Below are positions 23,181-31,014 of a stretch of DNA of 32,979 nt, one piece after another. Origin of the DNA: JANXLS01 sp038227045 (lineage in GTDB: Bacteria > Planctomycetota > SZUA-567 > H5-PLA8); NCBI GenBank assembly GCA_038227045.1, contig JBBRQD010000060.1, positions 1-32,979 on the forward strand. The letters run 5' to 3'. Each line of letters opens with the position of its first letter. Positions within the stretch are counted from its first letter, which is position 1. The notes under the pieces were generated by a model. It ran no database searches. It saw only the letters and a program-made list of their open reading frames with translations, and was not told the origin of the DNA. The position numbers and the translations under genes were made by a program.

Positions 23181-24218
23181 TCACGGCAGGATCGCCGTTT
23201 TCAGACTCGCGTTTTTCAGCGCCAGTTCGAGCAGCACGCCGGGGAGTTCTTCCAAAGGCATTTCGCGTTGCACGAATTCCCGCGCTGAAATCTTTCCCGC
23301 AGCCACTAACTCGAGTGCGCGTCGCACGTACTCGGGTGTGTGATGGAAGCTGGCTTTGCAGGCGATCTCGGAATAATGCAGGCGGTGGGTGTCGAGTTCC
23401 ACGCGCGTGCCGCTGGGCGGGCCGCCGAAGAAATTGACCGTGCCGCCCGGGCGCACCAGTTCGACCGCAAGCTGCCAGGTCTCCGGCGTGCCGACCGCTT
23501 CGATGACGACGTCCGCGCCGCGTCCATTGGTGAGTTTGCCAATCGCGTCGCGATGATTTTCAAACGACCCGGCGTCCGCGCCCATCCGCATGGCATGCGT
23601 AATTTGTTCTTCGCGGCGGCCAATGGCGATCGCGTAGGCGTGGCGCAACTTCGCCGCTTTGATCAGAAACATGCCGAGCGGGCCGAGGCCGATCACGGCC
23701 ACCGTGTCGCCCGCGCTGACGCCGCTGTCGTCGACGCCTTTCAGCGCACAGGCCAGCGGTTCGATCAACGCGGCATCCTGAAAGCTTGCGCACTCTGGAA
23801 TTTCATAGGTGTTTTTTGCCGCGATGCGCGCGGGTACGCGGATGAATTCGGCATACGCGCCGTTGTTGAAGAGCAGATCGGCGCACAGATTCTCGCGCTT
23901 GCGGCGGCAATAAAAGCACTCTCCGCACGGCGCAGAATTGGCCGCGACGACGCGCTGGCCTTTGTGAAATTGCGCGTTCCCGATTTCAACGACACCGGCG
24001 AATTCGTGCCCGAACAATGCGGGCGGCTGGATCATCTTCGCATGATAGCCGCGGCGAAACACTTTGACATCCGTGCCGCAGGTCAGTGCCGCACACACGC
24101 GCACGAGCAGACCGCCCGGCTCGATTTCAGGCAGCGGCACGCGTTCAAGGCGCACGTCTTCCTTGCCGTACAAAACGGCCGCGCGCATCGTCCGCCCGGA
24201 GAGTGCCGTCGTCTCCAT
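23181..24218 (-). CDS. Zinc-dependent medium-chain alcohol dehydrogenase
   Basis: A 345-residue MDR-family dehydrogenase. Catalytic zinc ligands are Cys47 in ALTCGTD and His71-Glu72 in FGHEFAG, and the structural zinc is held by Cys98, 101, 104 and 112 (CGECFYCRRKRENLC). The coenzyme loop is VAVIGLGPLGMFLIKAA. Overall it resembles sorbitol/threonine dehydrogenase-type enzymes, oxidising a polyol or similar with NAD(P). Its ATG overlaps the stop of the preceding gene (TAATG), which implies translational coupling; MRAAVLYGK at 24188 is an alternative start. Substrate unknown. Confidence 0.9.
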   Translation of the reverse strand: METTALSGRTMRAAVLYGKEDVRLERVPLPEIEPGGLLVRVCAALTCGTDVKVFRRGYHAKMIQPPALFGHEFAGVVEIGNAQFHKGQRVVAANSAPCGECFYCRRKRENLCADLLFNNGAYAEFIRVPARIAAKNTYEIPECASFQDAALIEPLACALKGVDDSGVSAGDTVAVIGLGPLGMFLIKAAKLRHAYAIAIGRREEQITHAMRMGADAGSFENHRDAIGKLTNGRGADVVIEAVGTPETWQLAVELVRPGGTVNFFGGPPSGTRVELDTHRLHYSEIACKASFHHTPEYVRRALELVAAGKISAREFVQREMPLEELPGVLLELALKNASLKTAILP

Positions 24219-25300
24219 TATCGTTGAGGCTCCACGACGACTTTCAACGAGCGCTCGGTGGGGTGCGACGCGAGTTCAAACGCGGCGTTGATGTCGTCGA
24301 GCGGATAGCGGTCGGTGAGCAGTAATTCCAGCGGCAGCTTTCCGCCGAAGACCCATTCGACGGATTCTTTCTGGACATCAATCGACGCGCTGTAGCAGCC
24401 TTGCAAAATGCGTTCGCCGACGCAAATCGATGCGCCCGAAAGTTCGATGCGCTCTTTGTCGGAAGTCTGAGCGAAGAGAATGATTCGCGCACCGGGACGC
24501 GTGCATGCCACGGCGCTTTCGACGATCCCTTTTGCCGAAGCCGCGACGACGGCGGCGTCCGCGCCGCGTCCGTCCGTCAATCGTTTCAATTCGCCGGCCA
24601 CGTCCGCCGAGCGCGGATCGTAGCAGGCCTCCGCGCCACATCGGAACGCCAGCGCGCGGCGGTTGGCGAGCGTGTCCGAAGAAATCACCCGCGCGCCGCG
24701 CGCGCGCAGCAGCATCGTGAAGAGCAACCCAATCGGCCCTTGTCCCGCCACGAGCACCACGTCGCCTTTCGCGGGGGCGAGTTGAACAACCGCTTTCAAG
24801 CAGGTGTTTAGCGGTTCGACGAAAGAAGCCAGCGCGAACGACACGTGGTCGGGAATACGTTCGACGCCGCGCTCAACGATCCAATCCATCACGCGCACAT
24901 ATTGTGCGAAGCCGCCGCCAGCCGGTTCGAAGCCGGCGGTGACGCCCACCTTCTTATAAACAGGGCATTGCGCATACAGTTTCCGCACGCAATAAAAACA
25001 AGCCCCGCAGGGAATGTGGTGAAAAACAATGACGCGGTCACCGGGTTTGAAACGGATGACGGTCTCGCCCACTTGCGCCACGACGCCGGCGGTCTCGTGC
25101 CCATACACGCGCGGCGGCGGCAGCAGGTTGTACTCGACTTTTTTCAGATCCGTATGGCACACGCCGCAGGCTTCGACGCGAATCAGAATTTCGCCGGGAC
25201 CGATGGAAGGCGTGGGAATCGTCTCGACGGCGACGCGGCTCTCGCCTTTATAGACAGCAGCCCGCATAAGCTTCGGCACGTTGTGAACGGCATCCGACAT
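24218..25300 (-). CDS. Zinc-dependent medium-chain alcohol dehydrogenase
   Basis: A 360-residue paralogue of the next gene. Ligands are Cys48 in ACGVCHTD and His68-Glu69 in YGHETAG for the catalytic zinc, and Cys98, 101, 104 and 112 (CGACFYCVRKLYAQC) for the structural zinc. The nucleotide loop is VLVAGQGPIGLLFTMLL. It is first in a two-gene operon; the two proteins clearly differ in substrate-side residues, so they may act on successive or alternative polyols or form a mixed oligomer. ATG 25267 (MRAAVYKGES) is an alternative start since that is where family homology begins. Confidence 0.9.
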   Translation of the reverse strand: MSDAVHNVPKLMRAAVYKGESRVAVETIPTPSIGPGEILIRVEACGVCHTDLKKVEYNLLPPPRVYGHETAGVVAQVGETVIRFKPGDRVIVFHHIPCGACFYCVRKLYAQCPVYKKVGVTAGFEPAGGGFAQYVRVMDWIVERGVERIPDHVSFALASFVEPLNTCLKAVVQLAPAKGDVVLVAGQGPIGLLFTMLLRARGARVISSDTLANRRALAFRCGAEACYDPRSADVAGELKRLTDGRGADAAVVAASAKGIVESAVACTRPGARIILFAQTSDKERIELSGASICVGERILQGCYSASIDVQKESVEWVFGGKLPLELLLTDRYPLDDINAAFELASHPTERSLKVVVEPQR

Positions 25301-25481
25301 AGGAAGAGAACCCCGCAGTTTAATCGCTTCTTCTAGTCGTGGAGTTTACTCTATATTGAACAAAAGCACAGTGAAGGATAGGTATCCGAGCAGCCGCTAA
25401 ACTGTCGTCTTGACAAACAGTCTTGCGCTTTCACATCTTGAGGTATGCTTGGATTGCCCCCAAAATTTAAGGAGATTGCAC

Positions 25482-26657
25482 ATGGCCGACTCATTTGGTG
25501 AAACCACAAACGTCGGATGTTTTTCACGGCTCATCGAATCCATTAAAGGTGTCGTGGTCGGCTTCGTGTTGATTTGCGTATCCGTTATCGTGTTGTTTTG
25601 GGGTGAAGGGCGCGCGGTTCATCGGGCGCAGGCGCTGGCCGAAGGCGGCAAGGCGGTGGTGCCGGTCAATGCCACTCCCGTCGATCCGGCCAACGAGGGC
25701 AAGTTGATTCATCTCTCCGCCGAGGCCAATTCGCCCGGCGGTCTCTCCGATTCCGAATTTGGCGTCTCCGCTCCAAATGCGCTGCGGCTGCATCGGAAAG
25801 TCGAGATGTATCAATGGGAACAAAACGAAAAAACGGAGACAAAGAAAAATCTCGGCGGCAGCGAAGAGCGCACGACGACCTATACGTATGAAAAAGAGTG
25901 GAAGAGAGCGCGCATCGACTCGTCCAAGTTCAAAAAGCCGAACCACGACAATCCCGATGCGATGCCGTATACCGAAAAATCGTGGAACGCGGCGGATGCG
26001 ACGATTGGCGCGTTCAAATTGAACGACGTCGTGCTCGAAGTCTTGTCACCGGCCAAAATCATTGTTCCGGATTCGGCGGCGCTCGACACGATTAATAAAC
26101 AATCCAAGGCGAATGCCGGAACCAAAGCCAGCATTTCATCGGAGATGATCTATCTTGGGGATCCGAAGAATCCCAACATCGGCGACGTGCGCATTGGCTA
26201 TGCCGCGCTGCCGTCCGGCCCGCTCAGCATCGTCGCGCGTCAAATAAAAGACACGTTCGAACCGTACAAAGCCAAGTCAGGCGACGTGCTCCTGGTTCAG
26301 ACCGGCTCCGCCAGCGCCGATGCCATGTTCAAGCAGGCGGAAGAAGAAAACGCTCAGATGACGTGGATTATCCGCATTGTGGGTTTCGTGGTGATCTTGA
26401 TCGGCTTCAGCCTGCTCTTCGCGCCATTGGTGACGATAGCGGATGTCGTGCCGCTGATCGGTTCGATAATCGGAGCGGGTACATTCGTCGCGGCGGTTAT
26501 AATTACGATTCCCGTCTGGTTCACGACGGTGGCCATAGCTTGGGTGGTTTACCGGCCGTTGATTGGCATCGCGCTGCTCGTCGTCGCGATTGGCGTGCCC
26601 GTCGCCTTCATGGTGTTACGTAAGCCGCTGCAAAAAATGCAGCCGGCAAATTCCTGA
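25482..26657 (+). CDS. TMEM43-like membrane protein
   Basis: A 391-residue protein similar to the TMEM43 (LUMA) family shared by bacteria and animals. One hydrophobic helix lies near residues 21-41 (IKGVVVGFVLICVSVIVLFW), then a large region of about 250 residues with mixed strands outside the membrane (VPVNATPVDPANEGKLIHLS, APNALRLHRKVEMYQWEQ), and then three or four helices from about 290 to the end (IIRIVGFVVILIGFSLLFAP, PLIGSIIGAGTFVAAVIITI and others). AAGGAG at 25469-25474 fixes ATG 25482; the open frame upstream of it is not used. The role of bacterial members is unknown. A hairpin follows the stop. Confidence 0.88.
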   Translation: MADSFGETTNVGCFSRLIESIKGVVVGFVLICVSVIVLFWGEGRAVHRAQALAEGGKAVVPVNATPVDPANEGKLIHLSAEANSPGGLSDSEFGVSAPNALRLHRKVEMYQWEQNEKTETKKNLGGSEERTTTYTYEKEWKRARIDSSKFKKPNHDNPDAMPYTEKSWNAADATIGAFKLNDVVLEVLSPAKIIVPDSAALDTINKQSKANAGTKASISSEMIYLGDPKNPNIGDVRIGYAALPSGPLSIVARQIKDTFEPYKAKSGDVLLVQTGSASADAMFKQAEEENAQMTWIIRIVGFVVILIGFSLLFAPLVTIADVVPLIGSIIGAGTFVAAVIITIPVWFTTVAIAWVVYRPLIGIALLVVAIGVPVAFMVLRKPLQKMQPANS

Positions 26658-26686
26658 GAGCGTGTACGAGGAGTGGCGCGTATGTT

Positions 26687-26706
26687 TCACGGCTAGAGAG
26701 CCGTGA
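26687..26706. terminator. Hairpin between convergent genes
   Basis: TCACGGCT (26687-26694) and AGCCGTGA (26699-26706) form a perfect 8-bp stem around the loop AGAG. It starts 30 bp after the TMEM43-like stop and lies 29 bp from the stop of the opposing gene, so it could serve both. There is no adjoining T tract on the plus strand. Confidence 0.5.
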
Positions 26707-26734
26707 GACAGTCTTCGTCAATTATTTTTCACTA

Positions 26735-27157
26735 CTAATCGCGTCGCCGGGCAACGGACTCAAGCTTTTCGATTTCGTGTTCGTGCTCAACCAGCGTCAA
26801 TGCCGCTTCCTTATGTTCCTTCACAAACACGCGGTATTCCGCGAGGCCTTCGCGGTGCTTTTCATAGATGTGTTCGAGCGCCGGCAATTCTTCGTCTCTC
26901 CGCTCTTTGATTCGAATAAATTCGGCGATCACATGATCGTCCTTTTTGGCCAGAAACTCGGTCATTTCGCGGTATGTCTTATGGTGCTTTGCGGTCCACT
27001 CAGTAAAAGCCTCGCGAAAACCGGGATGATTCTCGAAAAGCTTGAGCAATCGCGCCTTTGCAGCCGGATGTTCAATTCCCCAACTCTCCGCGGCCCGCGC
27101 GTTACTTCCCGCAAAAAGTGCGAAACCTAAAGCGATCAAAAATCCCACTCGCAGCAT
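26735..27157 (-). CDS. Small secreted helical protein
   Basis: A 140-residue protein with a signal peptide (MLRVGFLIALGFALFAGSNARA, written here as residues 1-22) and likely cleavage before AESWG. The mature part is strongly charged and helical, with many Lys, Glu and His residues (FTEWTAKHHKTYREMTEF, FIRIKERRDEELPALEHIYE, EHEHEIEKLESVARRRD), and would form long helices or a coiled coil. Periplasmic chaperones of the Spy/CpxP type look alike, but I cannot assign it. The start ATG 27157 follows GGAG by nine bases; the longer open frame would run into the tRNA gene. Confidence 0.72.
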   Translation of the reverse strand: MLRVGFLIALGFALFAGSNARAAESWGIEHPAAKARLLKLFENHPGFREAFTEWTAKHHKTYREMTEFLAKKDDHVIAEFIRIKERRDEELPALEHIYEKHREGLAEYRVFVKEHKEAALTLVEHEHEIEKLESVARRRD

Positions 27158-27248
27158 GTTCGTCGTCTCCGTTGATCCCAAGAATAGCACGGCTAAACCG
27201 ATCATAGGAATGGCATTCCAAATCATAAAATGGCATCGTTCGAGAAAA

Positions 27249-27320
27249 GCCATCTCCGCGAATCGAACGCGGGACCTACGGTTTACAAAACCGTTGCTCT
27301 ACCAGCTGAGCTAAGATGGC
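27249..27320 (-). tRNA. tRNA-Thr (anticodon UGU)
   Basis: 72 bases folding into a full cloverleaf on the minus strand: acceptor GCCATCT/AGATGGC, D arm GCTC-AGCTGGTA-GAGC, anticodon stem ACGGT/ACCGT with loop TTTGTAA giving anticodon TGT, and T arm CCGCG-TTCGATT-CGCGG. The CCA end is not encoded. It reads threonine codons ACA and, by wobble, others. It is a possible integration site, but nothing mobile is seen beside it. Confidence 0.96.
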
Positions 27321-27875
27321 GAAGGACCTAACTATGTAACTTTTCGGCAACTTTCGTTTGTTTTGAAAGTCGATTTATGGCGTAATGCGCTCACAGTAGT
27401 GATTTTAGGGTGAAAAAAGCGCGTTATCCCTGACTCCAAAAATACTCGGTAACGGTAACGGATATAGCGTAGCCTTTCGGCATCCTTTACAAAACGGAAA
27501 GTCTGTTCGACGCGGTCAAGGCACTGCTGATGAGACGATGGCGAAGCCCTCTGCAACGACATCGTTGCATTATTCACACTTCCCGACATTTCGCAAGAGA
27601 AACCGAATCCAAAGTTCAGGGCGTACGATCGACGCGCTGTGGAAATTGTTTTCGGCGAATAATTCGCCGCAGTGTTTTGGCGATGGCATCTCGAAATCTG
27701 CATTCTCTCGCGTCGACATTTCCGACATCAACGCGATGTGCAAAAATACGGAAGCAAAGTGTTAAGAATTTTACACAATTGTGGCAGGCGTTTCCGGTAG
27801 AGTCCTTTCGGCTGAAACGGTGTATGAAAACGGACTCTTTTTCGACACATTTTTCTTTAACGAGAGGACGGTAAT
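27321..27875. other. Long spacer with no recognisable gene
   Basis: 555 bp between the tRNA and the sulfatase remnant. Open frames on both strands look like chance frames. A short palindrome, TGCAACGACATCGTTGCA, lies near 27549-27566, and a terminator-like hairpin lies at 27799-27842. It may be decayed former coding sequence, in keeping with the damaged genes downstream. Confidence 0.5.
27799..27842 (+). terminator. Terminator- or attenuator-like hairpin in the sulfatase leader
   Basis: AGAGTCC (27799-27805) pairs with GGACTCT (27832-27838), which is followed directly by TTTT. The 26-base loop holds its own small stem, TTTC/GAAA. It lies about 20 bases before the ribosome-binding site GAGAGGA (27862-27868), so it could attenuate the downstream gene. 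As the gene is broken, it may be a relic. Confidence 0.4.
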
Positions 27876-28360
27876 GTGCGCGACCTGGTCATCGCAGTCA
27901 GTTTGATTTTGCTTTTTCTTTTTCCGATAGCATGCACACACGCCGAAGGGCCTGCGTCCCGGCCGAATCTGCTTTTTATTTTGACGGACGATCAATGCTG
28001 GGATGCGATGGGCTGCATGGGCAACACGATCATTCAGACACCCAACATCGACAAACTCGCGGCGCGCGGCGTGCTCTTTCGCAACCATTTTGTGACGTCA
28101 TCGATCTGCTGCGTCAGCCGCGCGTAGATCTACAGCGGGCAATATCTGCGGCGGCACCGAATCCATGATTTCACGACGTCGTTCGATCCGCAAGCATGGG
28201 CGGGGACGTATCCGGCGCTATTGCGGTCGGCGGGATATCGCACCGGGTTCATTGGGAAATTTGGAGTCGACCAAAACAATGTGTCGAAAATGGCGTCCGA
28301 ATTCGACTATTTGGAAGGGTCTGCCCGGGCAGGGCGGGTTGTTCTTCGAAAAATCCGATA
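27876..28360 (+). pseudogene. Sulfatase remnant: nonsense, frameshift and missing 3' end
   Basis: The start is GTG after GAGAGGA and encodes a signal peptide (MRDLVIAVSLILLFLFPIAC). RPNLLFILTDDQCWDAMGC is the metal-binding start of the formylglycine sulfatases, and SSICCVSRA is the active-site cysteine region. The next codon is TAG (28125-28127) where the family has serine; beyond it the same frame reads IYSGQYLRRHRIHDFTTSFD and then AGYRTGFIGKFGVD, normal sulfatase sequence. After FDYLEG near 28319 the frame shifts by one base and PGQGGLFFEK continues the homology. It then ends, replaced by the opposing gene. A normal sulfatase is 450-550 residues, so only the first third remains. It cannot make an active enzyme. 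Confidence 0.85.
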
Positions 28361-28369
28361 TCCAACACG

Positions 28370-28803
28370 AACACCACATCATCGCGCGAATGGGCGATCG
28401 GCACATTCTCGACGCTGACCGTTCCGTCGGCGTGCAATTCCGCCGCGACAATTCCAGCGGGCGTCTCCAGTCGTGTGATGCCAGGGCGAATGCGCCCGAG
28501 ATGCACGAGCGAAACGATCACCCCGATCGTTCCACGACCGCACATGCCCAAATAGCCGACATTGTTGAAAAAAATGACTCCAAAATCGCAGCCCAGAGTC
28601 GTGGATTCGAAGAGCAGTGCTCCTACAAGAACGTCAGAGCCGCGCGGCTCATTGACGACCGCCGAGCGGAATCGGTCGTTATGCGTGCGGAATTGTTCCA
28701 GACGTTCGGCGGCGCTGCCCGAGCCCAAATCCGGCCCGCCTGCGACGATGACACGTGTGGATTCACCGCCCGTGTGACTGTCTATGACGCTGATAATTCT
28801 CAT
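28370..28803 (-). pseudogene. Proline racemase/hydroxyproline epimerase family fragment
   Basis: About 145 residues of the N-terminal lobe of a proline-racemase-family enzyme, probably a 4-hydroxyproline 2-epimerase. MRIISVIDSHTGGESTRVIV, GGPDLGSGSAAERLEQFRTH, AVVNEPRGSDVLVGALL and GVIFFNNVGYLGMCGRGTIG are the family landmarks. The catalytic cysteine is kept in MCGRG, but the usual histidine of MCGHG is arginine and GGEP is GGES. Homology fades after SVENVP near 28400, and the frame runs on into the reverse side of the sulfatase remnant until 28249. The second lobe with the second catalytic cysteine is gone. The exact end of homology is uncertain by tens of bases. Confidence 0.82.
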
Positions 28804-28873
28804 TTTTAATTAAACTCAAGTTAAGCTGAAACGCATACTTTTGATCGGTTTTATTGATCATGCTCTTTGTTGT

Positions 28874-29782
28874 TCAATTGAGTTTGGGCCTCCTTTCCAA
28901 GCCGTCGTGAATGACCTTCAACACGCGCGCGCGCTCTTCGCCGACAAGCGGCAAGCGTGGCGCTCGCACCCATTCTTTGCCCAAACCAGCGCATTGAATC
29001 GCCAGCTTGATGTACTGAACAAATTTGACGTGCGTGTCGAGATGCAGCAGCGGCGTGAACCAGCGATACAATGCGCGCGCCTCGTCCCACTTGCCAGCTC
29101 GCGTCAGATTCCAGAAATACTGATTTTCCTTCGGGAATGCGATTCCGGTGCCGGCCACCCAGCCATCTATTCCAAGAATCGCGCTTTCGAGAACAAGATC
29201 ATCCACGCCTGTGAAGATGGCGAAGCGGCTGCCGACTTCGTTGTGAATATCAGTGATGCGCCGCGTGTTTCCGGAACTCTCTTTCAGCGCTACGAGATTC
29301 TGAATATCGGCGAGTGCATTCAGCATCCGCGGCGTCACATCGACGTGATACGCAATCGGATTGTTGTAGAGCATCCAGGGCAACGCAGTTGATTGCCCGA
29401 CCGTGCGAAAATGGGCGAGCGCTTCGGTTTCATCCGCTTTGTAGATCATCGCGGGCATGATCATGAATCCGGCGGCGCCGACTCTTTCGAGGTCGCGGAC
29501 ATAGCGGCACGCGGCTGCGGTGGTGATCTCGGCAACGCCGCTCAATACGGGCACGCGCCCCGCCGCAGCCCTAACGGCCACTTCCATCACGCGGAGCTTT
29601 TCATCCCGCTCCAGCGTTGTATTTTCTCCGAGTGATCCAAGCATGATCAGCCCGCTGATGCCAGAATCGATCAGGACTTCAAGATGGGCGGTGGTAGACT
29701 TTAAATCCAATGAGCCGTCTTGATGAAATTGAGTGGTGGCTGCGGGGAAAACCCCCGACCAAAGATGTTGTTGAGGTGTCAT
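28874..29782 (-). CDS. DapA-family lyase, possibly pyrroline-4-hydroxy-2-carboxylate deaminase
   Basis: A 302-residue class I aldolase-fold enzyme. GSLGENTTL (residues 49-57), Tyr139 in MLYNNPIAYHVDVTP and the Schiff-base Lys167 in LVALKESSGNTRRI are all intact. Family members include dihydrodipicolinate synthase, sialic acid lyase, KDG aldolase and the deaminase of the hydroxyproline pathway. The adjacent proline-racemase-family remnant favours the last. AGGAG lies seven bases before ATG 29782, which I prefer over the upstream frame. It is divergent from the GntR-type regulator, which probably controls it. Sequence alone does not fix the substrate. Confidence 0.88.
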   Translation of the reverse strand: MTPQQHLWSGVFPAATTQFHQDGSLDLKSTTAHLEVLIDSGISGLIMLGSLGENTTLERDEKLRVMEVAVRAAAGRVPVLSGVAEITTAAACRYVRDLERVGAAGFMIMPAMIYKADETEALAHFRTVGQSTALPWMLYNNPIAYHVDVTPRMLNALADIQNLVALKESSGNTRRITDIHNEVGSRFAIFTGVDDLVLESAILGIDGWVAGTGIAFPKENQYFWNLTRAGKWDEARALYRWFTPLLHLDTHVKFVQYIKLAIQCAGLGKEWVRAPRLPLVGEERARVLKVIHDGLERRPKLN

Positions 29783-29823
29783 GCAATTCTCCTGAATAGG
29801 ATATTTAATACTAACAAATAATG

Positions 29824-29852
29824 TTTTAACCGAAAATATCATGTTTTGTCAA
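29824..29852 (-). promoter_or_regulatory. Promoter of the DapA-family gene with a palindromic operator in its spacer
   Basis: On the minus strand TTGACA (29852-29847) and TTAAAA (29829-29824) are separated by 17 bp. Inside lies the near-palindrome AAAATATCATGTTTT (29833-29847), which matches its reverse complement except at two mirrored positions and the centre. ATGTTTT occurs again exactly 20 bp away at 29821-29827. A repressor bound here would block the promoter, and the divergently encoded GntR-type protein is the obvious candidate. The regulator gene starts at 29903. Confidence 0.5.
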
Positions 29853-29902
29853 TAAGAATAATTATACTCGTACAAGTCCCGAGGAGTACGATTAGAGGCC
29901 CC

Positions 29903-30772
29903 ATGAGTGAAAACCTGACCGATTACATTGCCAAAGACTTGCAATCCCGAATTCTCAACGGAAAAAACATCCCGGAGAAGCTGACGCTTTCAGTATTAGC
30001 CAAGCATTATCAGGTGAGCGAGATGCCGGTGCGCGTCGCAATTCAGCGATTGCTCGAGGATGGCATTCTGTTGAAGCTGGAGAACGGGCGCCTGATCGCC
30101 AACGCGGCGAAGAATGCTAAGCGCGCAAAGTTATCCATCGCGCCCGCCGAAGCGCCCAAAGACTGGCAGGATGAACTGGCGCGCAAATTCATTGAGCTTA
30201 GTTTTCGTGGTAAAGAAGCGCCGCTGAAGCTGGCGCAGTGCGCCGACGGATGCGGAATCAGCCACGCGGCAGTGCACACGATTTTCCATCGCCTCGCCGG
30301 TGTTGGCTTGCTCAACCACCTGCCTCGGCGCGGGTGGTTCGTGCGCCCGTTCCGACAAAGCGATTTGGATGCCTACCTGAAAGTTCGCGAAGCGCTGGAA
30401 CTGCTCGCCGTGGATTCCGCGCGAGATCACTTTCAGACCGCCGAGCTAAAACGTCTACTAAATCTGAATCACTCATCCAAAGCGAATCAAACTTTAAAGC
30501 TCGACAACAGCCTGCACAAATACTGGATCGGCCTGTCAGAGAATCGTTACATCCAGGAATTCTTTGATCGTCAGCACTCCTATTTCGACACGCTGCTGAC
30601 TCATGCCGGGCTGGCTCGTAAAGAAATTGAGCTGTCCAAAGCCGGTCACCGCCGCATCCTCGACGCGTTCATCAGGCAGGATTGGGATGCCGGGCGAAAA
30701 GAGCTGGTGGAGGATATCCACCGGCTTCGTCCGCTTCTGATGGAGACGATTAAGAAGCTAAGCGATTCGTAA
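29903..30772 (+). CDS. GntR-type regulator with two winged-helix segments and an FCD-like domain
   Basis: A 289-residue DNA-binding protein. Residues 1-68 form a GntR-like winged helix (LTLSVLAKHYQVSEMPVRVA, then IQRLLEDGILLKLENGRLIA). Residues about 88-150 look like a second one (APLKLAQCADGCGISHAAVH, then TIFHRLAGVGLLNHLPRRGW). Residues about 152-285 are helical in the FCD manner (DLDAYLKVREALELLAVDSA, KAGHRRILDAFIRQDWDAGR), the usual ligand pocket for small acids. AGAGG precedes ATG 29903. It is transcribed away from the DapA-family gene and likely controls it and perhaps the serine dehydratase. The double HTH is unusual for GntR proteins. Confidence 0.85.
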   Translation: MSENLTDYIAKDLQSRILNGKNIPEKLTLSVLAKHYQVSEMPVRVAIQRLLEDGILLKLENGRLIANAAKNAKRAKLSIAPAEAPKDWQDELARKFIELSFRGKEAPLKLAQCADGCGISHAAVHTIFHRLAGVGLLNHLPRRGWFVRPFRQSDLDAYLKVREALELLAVDSARDHFQTAELKRLLNLNHSSKANQTLKLDNSLHKYWIGLSENRYIQEFFDRQHSYFDTLLTHAGLARKEIELSKAGHRRILDAFIRQDWDAGRKELVEDIHRLRPLLMETIKKLSDS

Positions 30773-30830
30773 CTGGCCGGACTCGGACCTGCCAGCGGGG
30801 GGGTAAGAGTTGCGTTCTACAATTCAAAAT

Positions 30831-30971
30831 TTACTTCCGAATCCCGCCCAAAATCGATTGCATTTCAATGTCGAGATCGGCGGCTTGATCCACGGAAGGG
30901 CCCATCGCGTCGGCTTTACGCAACACTCCGCAAGAGGTTTCCAATCTTTTTGGCATTTGTCCAAAGCGCAT
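30831..30971 (-). CDS. Possible small protein (46 residues) after the serine dehydratase gene
   Basis: A short frame starting MRFGQMPKRLETSCGV and ending ADLDIEMQSILGGIRK. The composition, with paired charges and a helical look, is protein-like, and it lies 43 bp downstream of the serine dehydratase stop on the same strand. There is no ribosome-binding site before the ATG, and I know no homologue, so it could be a gene relic. The rest of the 242-bp spacer 30773-31014 shows nothing. Confidence 0.25.
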   Translation of the reverse strand: MRFGQMPKRLETSCGVLRKADAMGPSVDQAADLDIEMQSILGGIRK

Positions 30972-31014
30972 GCAATGACTGATCAAAAACGGATAAGGTA
31001 TTATTTTACAGACC

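Noticed and set aside
27158..27253. N-terminal extension of the small secreted helical protein
   Set aside because: It overlaps the tRNA-Thr gene and would hide the signal peptide starting at ATG 27157.
27332..27874. Frames of 114-123 codons on both strands in the spacer after the tRNA
   Set aside because: No recognisable motif, no ribosome-binding site and unusual composition rich in Ser, Arg and Cys; treated as chance frames or decayed sequence.
27249..28803. Genomic island integrated at tRNA-Thr
   Set aside because: No integrase, no repeat of the tRNA 3' end downstream and no mobile genes were found; the damage next to it is explained by a deletion.
28812..28885. AAACTCAA/TTGAGTTT inverted repeat near the end of the DapA-family gene
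   Set aside because: It is only 8 bp, widely spaced and AT-rich, so chance is a sufficient explanation.
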